Below, one piece after another: positions 46,793-56,632 of a stretch of DNA of 64,000 nt; positions within the stretch are counted from its first letter, which is position 1, and every line of letters begins with the position of its first letter. The position numbers and the translations under genes were made by a program. The stretch covers positions 32,984,001 to 33,048,000 of the forward strand of contig NC_065877.1 of the NCBI RefSeq assembly GCF_933775445.1. Direction: 5' to 3'. The DNA comes from Argentina anserina. Its lineage: Eukaryota > Streptophyta > Magnoliopsida > Rosales > Rosaceae. The notes under the pieces are model-generated. The model had not been told where the DNA came from. It searched no databases and saw only the letters and a list, made by a program, of their open reading frames with translations.

Positions 46793-47113
46793 GTAGATGG
46801 TGATGACTTCGACCATGACTTCCTCCCATCTATCGTGCATGAACTTAATCTGCTGGATGAAATAGCTGCAGGAGATGAAGATGATAGCAATAATGTCGAT
46901 TGAAGTATCCTAATGCTCATGCCAAAATCTCGCTAAAGCACCAAGAAGGCTACAACATTCCCAAGACGGCTAGGATTGTGTACAAAATGTGAGGAGGGGG
47001 AAACTGAAGAAATCCAAGAAGCCCAATATAGTCACTATGTATAGGAATGGGCATTCAAGGTTTGCTCCACTGCCTGAAGACGGCAAATACCAGTTCTTAG
47101 TATATACTATTAG
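46793..47113 (+). pseudogene. Broken copy of the 143-aa gene at 20704
   Basis: The first part reads VDGDDFDHDFLPS and then LLDEIAAGDEDDSNN, against VDGEGFNDDFLPS and the matching acidic region of the intact gene. A TGA follows, and about 40 bases of the intact gene are missing. DNA similarity then resumes (AGTATCCTAATGCTC) and continues to the end, through GTCACTATGTATA and GGCAAATACCAGTTCTTAGT to the same TAG-CTAGCT context. The first 17 codons of the intact gene, with its ATG, have no match here. Frameshifts and stops rule out a full product. Similarity extends to about 47,521. Confidence 0.85.
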
Positions 47114-47539
47114 CTAGCTGGTATTCATTTATCAATCACGAACGCCATGCTTTAATTCTGTTACCTGTTAAGATAAATATATGGTTCATATATCAGTCTC
47201 GCTCCGTAGCTTGTTTTTAGAAACTTTTGATTTACTGAATGTTTATGTTCATCTAGCTTATCCAGTTGTTCCACTAATTAAACAGATTAATTTCTTTTTG
47301 AATATCATCGATATGTAATCCATTATGAAGATGTCTAATATATGGGAATCATAGCATTGCATGTGCAGAAGAAAGAACCAGAAGACCACAATGCACTACC
47401 AGACAATGCGAATTTTCCTTTATGCATGCTATAGGTTAAGATTTAATTTTCAGAAAAAGGTTAAGAATTTATTTCTCAGCTGAATCTTGGTGTTATACAT
47501 AGTGATTTGGGAGAAACTAAACCATCAAGATCAATACTG
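47114..47539. other. Flank of the broken copy and GH3 3' UTR
   Basis: Holds the duplicated 3' flank matching 21150-21486, then the 3' end of the GH3 gene. No other feature is seen. Confidence 0.5.
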
Positions 47540-50305
47540 CTAAGCATATGCTGTACTGTAAACCCTTTTAATGGTGCAAAGATTAAGAATACTCAAGAGC
47601 ACCTTATCGCTAGTGCACCTAGGGATCTTAAATTGGCTCAATGCTGACCCATTTCCTATGAAGTACTCCAAAATCTTTCTGAAAGTTCCTTTCTCCACAA
47701 TCCTCAGCTCTAGAGGCCCAATTGAGTTGCTCCTCCTTGAGACTACATACCCATGATCAACAAACGAAGCATCCATTTCTCTGCAGCATTCACCAAGAAC
47801 CCTATCTTCGACATCTCCTTTGATCTCCCAGTAAATTATGTAGTGGCCGGGTTGGTTCACCACATCCGCATGGCTTGTGAAGTCGATTAGTTCAGCTTTG
47901 GATTTGCTCAGAAGCTGAGACCCTCTCTCGACCACCATTTGAAGGTCTTTTTCAGTGTTTTTGTCTATGTTTACAGTCAGTATAAGCTTTCTCCTGCATA
48001 TGAAGTTGAGTTTTGGAGTCCCCCTGTGAAATCCAGCCACTTCTACTACATCCCCTAGCCTGTACCTATAGAGTCCTGAAAATATAATTTTAAGGGTAAA
48101 AAGCAATTCAATCAGCTCACATATTACAAACTCACAAGGAAATTATATCCCTAAAGCTCGAGTGTTTAGGAAACCCAAAATATAGCCATTCGAGCCCCTC
48201 TGCAGAAGCGCTTGAATGGCTACATTTTTAAAGAATTTTGATGCGCATCTCATTTAGCCTCCAATGATACTTCAATCTAATTTTACAATTTTTTTAGACA
48301 AAATGGAGTGGAAAATAGTCTGCCCTGAAACATAGTGACAACAGTGTTTCTACACCTACTCTCCTTTTGTTCAATCACTTCAATCACTTCAATGTGGGCT
48401 GTGTATCAACTTCCAAAGAAACTTCAACAGACCACACAAATTTTACAAGGTGAGAATAGTATGGTTTTAAATTTATCCACGTTTCAAGCGGCTACTTAAT
48501 TTCTCCCTAATGATAACTAGTGGACCACGCAAGATAGATTTCTTGAAGATGAATGCTGTGCAAGAAATAAATACAGCCCATGTCTGTGTATAATGGAGGT
48601 TTGGCTTGTTGCAAAGACATGCCCTACTCAAGTTTTAAACTATTATGAGGATCATTTATGCGAGGGTAATAGGGTAGAATGGTTAACATGCATAACTTAT
48701 TGGATTCAGAGACTAACTTACCGGTGAAGGTGGTGAGGACGATCTCATACTGTTGTCCAACCTTGACTTGTGAGAGTGGAACTGGTGTATCCTCTATGAA
48801 GTCATCAACGACTAGATTGTAATCTTGCTTGTTTCTGTAGAGAGGTATGAATTCAAAGTATGAAAAAGTTGGCACCACTGCAAACGTGACTTCCTCTGGA
48901 GGAAAACAAGGATCCACATTCACCCCTATCCAGCCCTCAGTTGATCCATACTCAGCACTAACCAATGGAACATCAGCTGCGTAGTGCCGCAGTTTTTTCA
49001 AGTATGGTTGCATTGACCCTGTCATTATGGAATACACATACTTGGCATTTGGCCAAAGCTTAGGGACCAGACCAAACCAATCCAAGTCTTCCAATTCCTT
49101 GCACGCAGCTTCGATTTTTGAAGCCAATGCCGGTTTTGGGGAGATGATATCCAACACTGCTATTCTCACTTTGGGTAGGTTGATTCTTTTACTTAATGTG
49201 CCATCTCTAAGGTCAATGCATAAATCACTCCAAAGCTCTTCAAATGCGATAAAGGACTGGACTATGCTGTAGGCAAAAGTCGAGGTTATGAACTCTACTT
49301 GATCAGAGAAGAAGAGGCCAAGAAGGAGATGACAATATGTAGCTTGTTTACTGTCTCCACTTGAAATGACTTCTTTTGGGCTGCAAGTGAATGACTTGGT
49401 CTTTTCCTGTTTGATTTTGAATTCCTGACTTGCATAGTAGTGGGTTGTAGCCGTTCCTGCAGTTAGTCCTCCCCTTGTTTTGAACTGTTTGCTGCTGTAT
49501 ATGAATTCTAGGATCTTTCCTCCTTCCCTTGTTGGATAAACCCTACCAAGTTTATGAAAAATAGCCAGTAAAAGAAATGTACTTTCATTTTAATCATTGG
49601 TCTAACACACACTAATAAATTAGTTCAGCCATATTAAAAGGCTAATGAAGAGAAAGACATAAAGGTTGAACCTTGATCTGTAAGCTGCAGCCAGCCTGAA
49701 AATTTGAAGCGTAGTCTGTGCGCTGTGGCGAGTAAAGGGTACAAACTTCTGTCTTCCTTCGGTCGTTCCGGAACTAAAAACCAATGACACAGGAAGCTTA
49801 TTAGACTCATCAAGAGTGCAAAAGATGACACCAAAGTCGTAAACTTGATTCTAATTCATTAAAAACCAATGTAACAACAGAAATGTTTATAGCAGATATA
49901 AGACAACAAGGTCTGGTTCTAACTAAACACTGAATCATTCAGTTATAGCCTTTATGCAGAACATAAACACACAGGAATTAACCTCAAAGAGAGAGTAGTC
50001 AGAGGTTGTTGGGTAAGTATAGGAGACGAGTCCCCATTTGCAATTCTCAAAATGTTAGGCTCTAAATCCGCATGTGAAACAAGAGGTACCAAAGAGGTGT
50101 ATAGTGACTCCAATACACATGCATCAACCTCATGGATGTCGACGTCCCCCAACCAGTTCCTGAGATACTCCACCCCCCAATTCAGCTCAAGTATTCGCCT
50201 CAGCGTCTGCGTTTGAACCGACTCTGCGTTCTCCGATACATCTTCAAACCACCGAATGATGTCATGGCCGTTGCTGTGGTTATTGCACACTACATCGGAC
50301 TCCAT
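47540..50305 (-). CDS. GH3.10: GH3 acyl-acid amido synthetase, GH3.10-like
   Basis: Four exons, 50305-49983, 49773-49672, 49542-48722 and 48075-47540, encode 593 aa. GH3 enzymes adenylate a carboxylic acid hormone with ATP and join it to an amino acid. The three ATP/AMP motifs are present: SSGTTEGRQKF (about 108), SAEYGSTEGWIG (about 340) and YRYRLGDVVEV (about 416). The C-terminal LLSILNLCTIKRVYSTAYA and the overall length fit the GH3.10/DFL2 branch, which groups with the jasmonate-conjugating JAR1 rather than with auxin-conjugating enzymes. In Arabidopsis GH3.10 has been linked to red-light hypocotyl growth and to jasmonate conjugation (from memory). Substrate here cannot be read from the sequence. 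A GA tract lies about 300 bases upstream of the ATG. Confidence 0.94.
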
Positions 50306-50600
50306 TTGAGAAGGCTACCTGAGAAGTGCTACAGAAATGAAGTTTCTACGAGTATCTCTATACTATATGGTAGTGCACACTGCACATCATATATATGATT
50401 ATACATAGGGCCCCTGTACATATAAACATAAAGATGATTATATTCAATCATCTCTCTCTGATAGATTTGTGTTTATTGTCATTTACTGAAAAGCTCAACC
50501 AACCTCCCCATGTTGCAGAAGCTCCGTCCATCTTAGAAACAGTACGTTAATTTGTAGACCACTCAACATGTATAGAGTCATCCTTGTCTGAAAGAGATGT

Positions 50601-50636
<36 letters not shown>

Positions 50637-53238
50637 CTTCTTTCAAATCATATGGGGACAACTGGCCCGACTGGACGACCTTTGACAGCTTAGCTCTGCA
50701 GGCATCACAAAGATACAGACTATGGCCTGCCCTGCAAATTAAGGTGTTTTTTTTAAACCAAAGGATTACTTCGTTAACAAACAAAGATTATAGTGAATAC
50801 CGGAACAAACCAGCTATATTACCAATATGTCTGCTTCTATAGGCATCTCTCAGGTTTGAGTAAATCCAAAATGCGATAGCTCGAGTTTAAGCTTGGATTT
50901 GGCTTAAACTCAGCTTTGATCGATTTGGTCATCTCTATAACCAAAAATTACAAAACGAACGCAGTTGAAAGGTAAGCATCCCATATTGCACTTGGCCGCT
51001 CTTCTTCATCCTAGCTGTCACTTTGAACTAAAACCATTTACTGCCTTTGATGTTTGCTCTGTTAGGAGTGTCCTCTATTTGTGATGTGATAGTGGCACCT
51101 CTCTTTTTCAGGTCTGTAATAGAAATGCTCCCACTTCTATAATCTTCCTATTAGAAGCTCTACAAGGATTGGAGCTAGAGTACAAATGGGTCACCTACTT
51201 CTGTTGCTGAGAGGAAGAGCTTGAAATGACTACCGACTACTCATTAGACATAACTATGTTGAGGTGTCTTGTCATCCACTCTGTGCTTTGGCTCTAAAGT
51301 GCTTATTGGTTTAAGTTTACACAAATAAAAACGGTTTAACTGATAAGAACAGATACTTAGTTGAACTGTTTTACATGTTTCGAAATTGCTAGCGACGCTT
51401 TCAGATGCTCGCAGGCTGAAAGGGGCTCTCTGAATCTTGCATAAGCGGTTGTTAGGTGTCCTCCTCATGATGTAAATTGCTGCTCAAAAACTTACATGTG
51501 ATCCTAAACTTGGGACTTCCAAAAAAATTCCGTCTAATCAACCAAGCTACTCATATCGAATCGAAAAATCCACAGGAAGGTTCACTTTCGGGCTATATTG
51601 GTGCAATAATGCAACATTGCAACATGCATTTCTCACTACTCTAATCCTTCCCTGGCTCTGATGATTCAAAAGTAGCGGTGATTAATTTTCATTTATTTGA
51701 GGTCCCTAATTTCAAACTATGCCTATTATTTAGGACCATTCACATTAAGTTTCTTGGACATAAACAAAAATCTGGTTCACTTTCTTTAGCGTCGCATCAC
51801 TGGTGTTGGGTAGGCACAACTGTCTGAAGCTGATATGTGTTTATGTCCAAAGGTGAGCTAAAGCTATTGCTACGTAATTTTCTGCCCGATCATCATAACT
51901 ACTGATGAATCCATCAATCATTTACGTGTATCGGTTTGGTGGCACAAGATCACAAACCAAAGATCCCTTCTCCGATATTGTGGGGGTTTGAAATTCCCAT
52001 ACCTCACATCTGCTGTTCAGGACTCTCCAAGATATTTTTGCGACACAAAAGAATTTATCAATCTTCACGTACAGCTAGCCAGAAGAGGTTCAACGCCATT
52101 CTGATTCCCAGGCTCGGTACTCACTCATAGCCAGATGACCAAATATCTATCAGACATCAAGTCATTGATGAGAGACTGAAGAAATGTGCCTCATCCAGAT
52201 ACTCTTTAGGAATGCAAGGGCATCTTTGTAGATGATGAAAACTACGATTGATGGGAGTAGGGCATACAAGGTTTTGTCCTACCCCAGTTGTTTAAGCATC
52301 TTCTAGGCTCTACAATTATCTCAATCTTATCATTACTCTTAAGGGGGCCACTTTTTCATACTGGTTGCTACAAAGCATCAACCCTAGAATCTTTTGGTTA
52401 TGAGAGAAAAAAACAAAAAAATGTCAACAAAATCACTTAATTTGGTAGCCATTCCTTGGGAGCATGGTGAGCATTAATTCTCTCAACCTCTTTATGTTTG
52501 CAACTTGCAAATACAAGCTAGTCTTGTTCACTAATTCAAGGGAGGAAAATATCTTGATTCCTAAGCATGTTTGTTAGTTAAGTTACTGTCATCCGTTATT
52601 TCAGCATATATATATATCTTGATTCTGAACCATGTTACTTTGTTAAGTTTTTGGCATCCATTTATTACGATTTTGGGTATATGCAGAACATAGAAAGGAC
52701 CATGACTCTGTGAAGATGATATTCTGGTGAATCTCAGCCTCTCAAACCTTTGCTTTCCTCCAAGGATAATTAAAATAAATTAATAGCGACATCTTTGGTT
52801 TCTTTTTATGTAGTCCATAATATTTTATATATTTAATGAATAAATAAAATACTCTTAAAACGCATAGAATAGGATGCATGTTCGTCTTCTTTTGATATAT
52901 CTCGAATTAGCAACATGTTTTCTAAGCGAGATACAGGAAGGAAGCCACACCTGGTTATTGACATGGAGATCAGAGATATCACGTCCGTTGAACTTGCAAT
53001 GTAGCCGAAGAGAAGTAAATCGATTTCCTCTTCCATCTACTCGGTGCAATGTACGCTAAAAAATTTTTTGTTCTAGTGTCCGTAACATGTATGCCAAGGT
53101 TTCTATAGATTGAATGATGTAATTTTACAGGAATTGGAAGGTGAACATCAGCTCTATATACTTCCAATGATAATCATTATAAGGCAATGGTTGTATTAGA
53201 TACACCGAGTTCCTGAACAATACAGCAGGGGCTATGAT
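50306..53238. other. 2.9-kb gene-poor region
   Basis: This long stretch between GH3.10 and the PPR gene holds GH3 leader DNA, a GA microsatellite and otherwise AT-rich sequence with short scattered frames. The last 200 bases are probably the PPR 3' untranslated region. I looked for transposon ends, conserved protein fragments and RNA genes and found none I can support. Confidence 0.45.
50603..50634. repeat. (GA)n microsatellite upstream of GH3.10
   Basis: Sixteen GA units lie about 300 bases before the GH3.10 start codon; on the gene's strand this is a CT tract. Confidence 0.92.
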
Positions 53239-55254
53239 TCAAATGTCAACGAGTAGACGAAACTTCACTCGCTTTTTGACACTACCCCATCGGTCATACC
53301 CGATACCAATCTTACTATGCATCAACTTCATAGCTAAATCTCCATTGCCTGTTTTCCTCAAGGCATTGATTAAAACAGTTCGAATTTTTCCTGGTATTTC
53401 CCTACCTCTATCCACAATGCCATCAGCCAATTTGCAAGCTTCTTTGACACGGCCAGCTTTGCACAACACATTGATCATATCTTCAAACGCTGTCTCAGGA
53501 ATTACACCCATAGGTGCAAGGTCATCCAAAATCTTGCAGGCCCTGGCTACCTTACCAGAGAGACAAAGCCCAATTGAGAGAGCTCTGAATGAAGCAGCAG
53601 TTGGCGTGATGCCCTTATCAATCATCATGTCCCAGAGCTTCAATGCCTCTTCATTCCTATGCTCCTTAAATAGTCCATCAATGAGCATTGTGTATGTATA
53701 AACAGTCTGATCACATCCTTCGGCATCCATTCTCTCAAAGAGTGCTAAGGCTTCTTCAGTTTTTCCACATTTTGTTAGGGCATCAATAAGGGCATTATAG
53801 CAATATGAATCCGGTGGACAACCCTTTTGGATCATCTTTTCAAATAGCCTTTCAGCTTCGTCAACCCTGCCAGCCTTCCCAAGACCATCCATCAAACTAG
53901 AATACATCATAGCATTGTCTGCCATTCCGCTGTCCTGACAAAACTGAAAATACTCCATGGCCTCCTCCAGTCTCCCACTCTTACACAACCCATTGACAAT
54001 GACACCATACGTAACCCCATCTGGTTCAAGCCCGTCATTCTTCATCCTCTCGAAAAGCTTCATTGCCTCCTCAATGCACCCACATTTTGCATACGAATCA
54101 ATCAAAGCTGTATAGTTTGCCACATTAGCTTTACAACCCTTCTGAATCATATTTTCAAACACAGAAAACCCCACCACACATTTCCCCCCTTTACAAAGCC
54201 CATTGATCACCAAACTATATGCGTGAGACGGAACCTCAATCCCTTTCTCTCTCATTTCTTGGTAAAGACTCAAACAAGTATCGAAATCCCCTTCCGAATA
54301 ACACCCCTGCATCAAAGTCATATAAGTAATCTTATCCGCATCCACATTCCTCTCCTTCATACTCCTAAACCTCTCCATGGCCTTCTTCATTTTCCCTGCC
54401 TTACAATACCCTTTGATCATTGTATTATAAGTCACAATGTCAGGCACAATCTTCCCACCTTCCATAACCTCAAAAACCCTCTCTGCCGATTCAATAAACA
54501 TCGAATTCACCAAACCATTCATCAAAAAGTTATAAGTATACAAACTAGGCTCAATCCCATTCTCCTTCATCCCACGCCAAACCCACAACAACTCCTCCAC
54601 CATTCCAACACTCCCAAAGCTCTTAACCAAGCTATTCGCCGCATTCGAATTCATCAAAAAGTTCATATTTTTAAGCTCAACAACAACACATCTAACATTA
54701 TCCAAATCACCACAGGAACACAAAACCTCAATCAAACAAACATAGCACTCAAGCTTATGATGGTACTTGTGTTGCTTACTTGCCCATGTGAAAAACCGGA
54801 CTGCTGTCTCGGGGTTTCCTCGGAGGTTGTCGGATTTCAAGACATAGGCCACGAAGTTCGGAGACAACTTGATCAGGAACTTGCGGCAGTAGGAATCTAA
54901 GTCGTGTTCCATTTGGGGAGAGCCGTCGAGAAGGTTGAGGATTTGGGGGACCCATGGAGATGGGTCGAAGCGTTGCGGGCTGGAGATGACGTCAGAGACG
55001 TCATGGAAAGGCTCTACCCATTCGGGCGGAGGAAGAGAGTTGGTGACGCCGGCCCACCGGGAGTTTGAGGTGAATGTTGACGTGGATTGAAAGCTTGAGG
55101 CTTTTGATGAAGACCCAACATTGGTGTAGGAAGAAGGAGGACATGGAGGAAGGAAATGGGTTGATGAAGAAGCTCTGAGGAGTAGGAGGGTTCTTCTCAT
55201 CAGGGTTTTGCTTTGTGTTCGCTGAACACTGGTCGCTCTGCTTATTTGCTTCAT
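53239..55254 (-). CDS. P-class pentatricopeptide repeat protein (At1g03560-like)
   Basis: An intronless frame encodes 671 aa. The Ser/Arg/Leu-rich N-terminus (MKQISRATSVQRTQSKTLMR and a second Met at MRRTLLLLRASSS) fits mitochondrial targeting. A non-repeat region with EWVEPFHDVSDVIS and ESPQMEHDLDSYC-like sequence precedes about 13 P-type PPR motifs from residue 165 onward, for example PSLYTYNFLMNGLVNSMF, DIVTYNTMIKGYCKAGKM and DSYCYNALIDALTKCGKT. The C-terminus ends GSVKKRVKFRLLVDI. There is no editing domain. I recall Arabidopsis At1g03560 (about 660 aa) as the close counterpart, in which case a mitochondrial RNA role is likely. A tRNA gene lies only 66 bases upstream on the opposite strand. 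Confidence 0.94.
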   Translation of the reverse strand: MKQISRATSVQRTQSKTLMRRTLLLLRASSSTHFLPPCPPSSYTNVGSSSKASSFQSTSTFTSNSRWAGVTNSLPPPEWVEPFHDVSDVISSPQRFDPSPWVPQILNLLDGSPQMEHDLDSYCRKFLIKLSPNFVAYVLKSDNLRGNPETAVRFFTWASKQHKYHHKLECYVCLIEVLCSCGDLDNVRCVVVELKNMNFLMNSNAANSLVKSFGSVGMVEELLWVWRGMKENGIEPSLYTYNFLMNGLVNSMFIESAERVFEVMEGGKIVPDIVTYNTMIKGYCKAGKMKKAMERFRSMKERNVDADKITYMTLMQGCYSEGDFDTCLSLYQEMREKGIEVPSHAYSLVINGLCKGGKCVVGFSVFENMIQKGCKANVANYTALIDSYAKCGCIEEAMKLFERMKNDGLEPDGVTYGVIVNGLCKSGRLEEAMEYFQFCQDSGMADNAMMYSSLMDGLGKAGRVDEAERLFEKMIQKGCPPDSYCYNALIDALTKCGKTEEALALFERMDAEGCDQTVYTYTMLIDGLFKEHRNEEALKLWDMMIDKGITPTAASFRALSIGLCLSGKVARACKILDDLAPMGVIPETAFEDMINVLCKAGRVKEACKLADGIVDRGREIPGKIRTVLINALRKTGNGDLAMKLMHSKIGIGYDRWGSVKKRVKFRLLVDI

Positions 55255-55320
55255 TAACTGGAAACATTGAGATTTTGAGATGCTTATAATTTCTGTTCTC
55301 TGTAGACATTGGGCAACAAA

Positions 55321-55392
55321 GGTCCCATGGTCTAGTGGTCAGGACATTGGACTCTGAATCCAGTAACCCGAGTTCAAGTCTCGGTGGGACCT
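55321..55392 (+). tRNA. tRNA-Gln (CUG anticodon)
   Basis: The 72-base gene folds as a standard tRNA: acceptor GGTCCCA pairs with TGGGACC at 55385-55391; the anticodon stem TTGGA/TCCAG (one T-G pair) closes the loop CTCTGAA with anticodon CTG at 55354-55356, reading the glutamine codon CAG. The B box is GAGTTCAAGTC. No intron and no encoded CCA. A run of six T at 55394-55399 is a good Pol III terminator. An upstream CAA motif (GGGCAACAAAGG) sits near the expected start. Confidence 0.95.
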
Positions 55393-55499
55393 ATTTTTTG
55401 TTGAAATATTTTCACTCTGTTTTTCGTACTATTTTTCTGTCATTTTGGTATGTTTGATGATGGGTGAGATTTAGGATCAGAGTATTCTGAGAAAAAATT

Positions 55500-55841
55500 A
55501 TATGCTACCGTAGTATCACGTGTCAATGTCTAATGATCATTTTTATCTATTATATTTTGACACGTGAATTTATTACACCGAAATTATAATTTAATATATT
55601 TTTATTATTTTGTGAAATAACTTTCATGAATATTGATGATTTTGAACTAGGAGTTCGGGTTTAAAGCATAGAGTTTAGGGTTTAGGGTATTAGAGTCTAG
55701 AGTGTAGGATTTTAGAAAAAAACCTAAAATAGTCTTTGATAAAATAGATTAAATATAATTTTCTAATTAAATATTGCATGTCAAATTGTGATTGAAATGA
55801 TATAACACTAGGCATTGTCGCGTGGTGTTACGGTAGCACAT
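55500..55841. mobile_element. MITE with CTACCGTA-containing inverted ends
   Basis: The 342-bp AT-rich unit has inverted ends ATATGCTACCGTA on the left and ATGTGCTACCGTA on the right (reverse complement), with similarity going on for about 40 bases (CACG(T/C)G(T/A)CAATG). AAAAATT flanks both sides at 55493-55499 and 55842-55848, a possible 7-bp target copy, though A-rich DNA makes it weak evidence. It holds two TTTAGGG units at 55674-55687. No protein is encoded. Confidence 0.7.
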
Positions 55842-55848
55842 AAAAATT

Positions 55849-56632
55849 TCTTATTCTTGTATATATATTTTTCATATCATTAATTTTTTTCGAATAACGG
55901 CATAAATTAATCGTTAAGTTGCTTTAACAAAAAAAAAGGTCTTTTGCTTGGCTATGCAACCGCATGTATATAATGTCATTGGTGCATACGAGCGAACATA
56001 TTAGGAAGACGAAGGCATTACGCAGTGTGAAAAGTGCGGTGAAAATATGCGCTCCAGATCACAAAGAATTGATTTCTCGTTAATTGTTTGGACAATCAAC
56101 TCAACTCGAACAACACAAGAAGAAAGCACTAGCATACCATGATGAGAAATGCCACCCGAACCACATTTAAGGACACAACCTGCATCTATGACAAATTTAG
56201 GTAGAAGATCAAACATATCAACCAAATGTAAAGGTAATTGAGCACGAATATCTTAATCGATAGACACTCTCGTTGGTGAATGTGTGAGCATCTCTACAAA
56301 TACGCCAAAAAAGAGTACTAATCGCTGATTCAGGGGTTGGATGACTTGGAGGTAGAAGTTAACCCCAAGGTGCATATTGGGCTAGAGCTTTCTGACCTCA
56401 TTGAATTTGCGGAACCGGCCCACTACAGAGAGAGCCAAAAACGTACCTCATACGGGTCGGCGGCAGAAACAAACCCATGAATGGTAGAAAATGCAACTAC
56501 GATCGTAATCAGACACCAGTTCATCGGAGCCGAAGTCCGAACTCCCACGTAAACCATACTTGTGTTTTTTTTATATTCCAATTCTTTCTCAGCTCCAATC
56601 CCAAACACAACACTCTGTTTCTCTAGCCTCTA
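55849..56632. other. Upstream region of the Mpv17 gene
   Basis: No gene is supported. A minus-strand frame at 56423-56608 has a hydrophobic stretch but no family match and overlaps the Mpv17 leader. Confidence 0.45.

Noticed and set aside
50306..53238. Hidden gene or pseudogene in the long gap
   Set aside because: I read all frames for conserved words and found only short, compositionally random frames.
54223..54900. 225-codon plus-strand frame
   Set aside because: Antisense shadow of the P-class PPR gene, rich in His, Ile and Pro as expected from reversed PPR codons.
56423..56608. 61-codon minus-strand frame with a hydrophobic stretch
   Set aside because: No recognisable family, and it overlaps the Mpv17 leader; the hydrophobic run alone is not enough.
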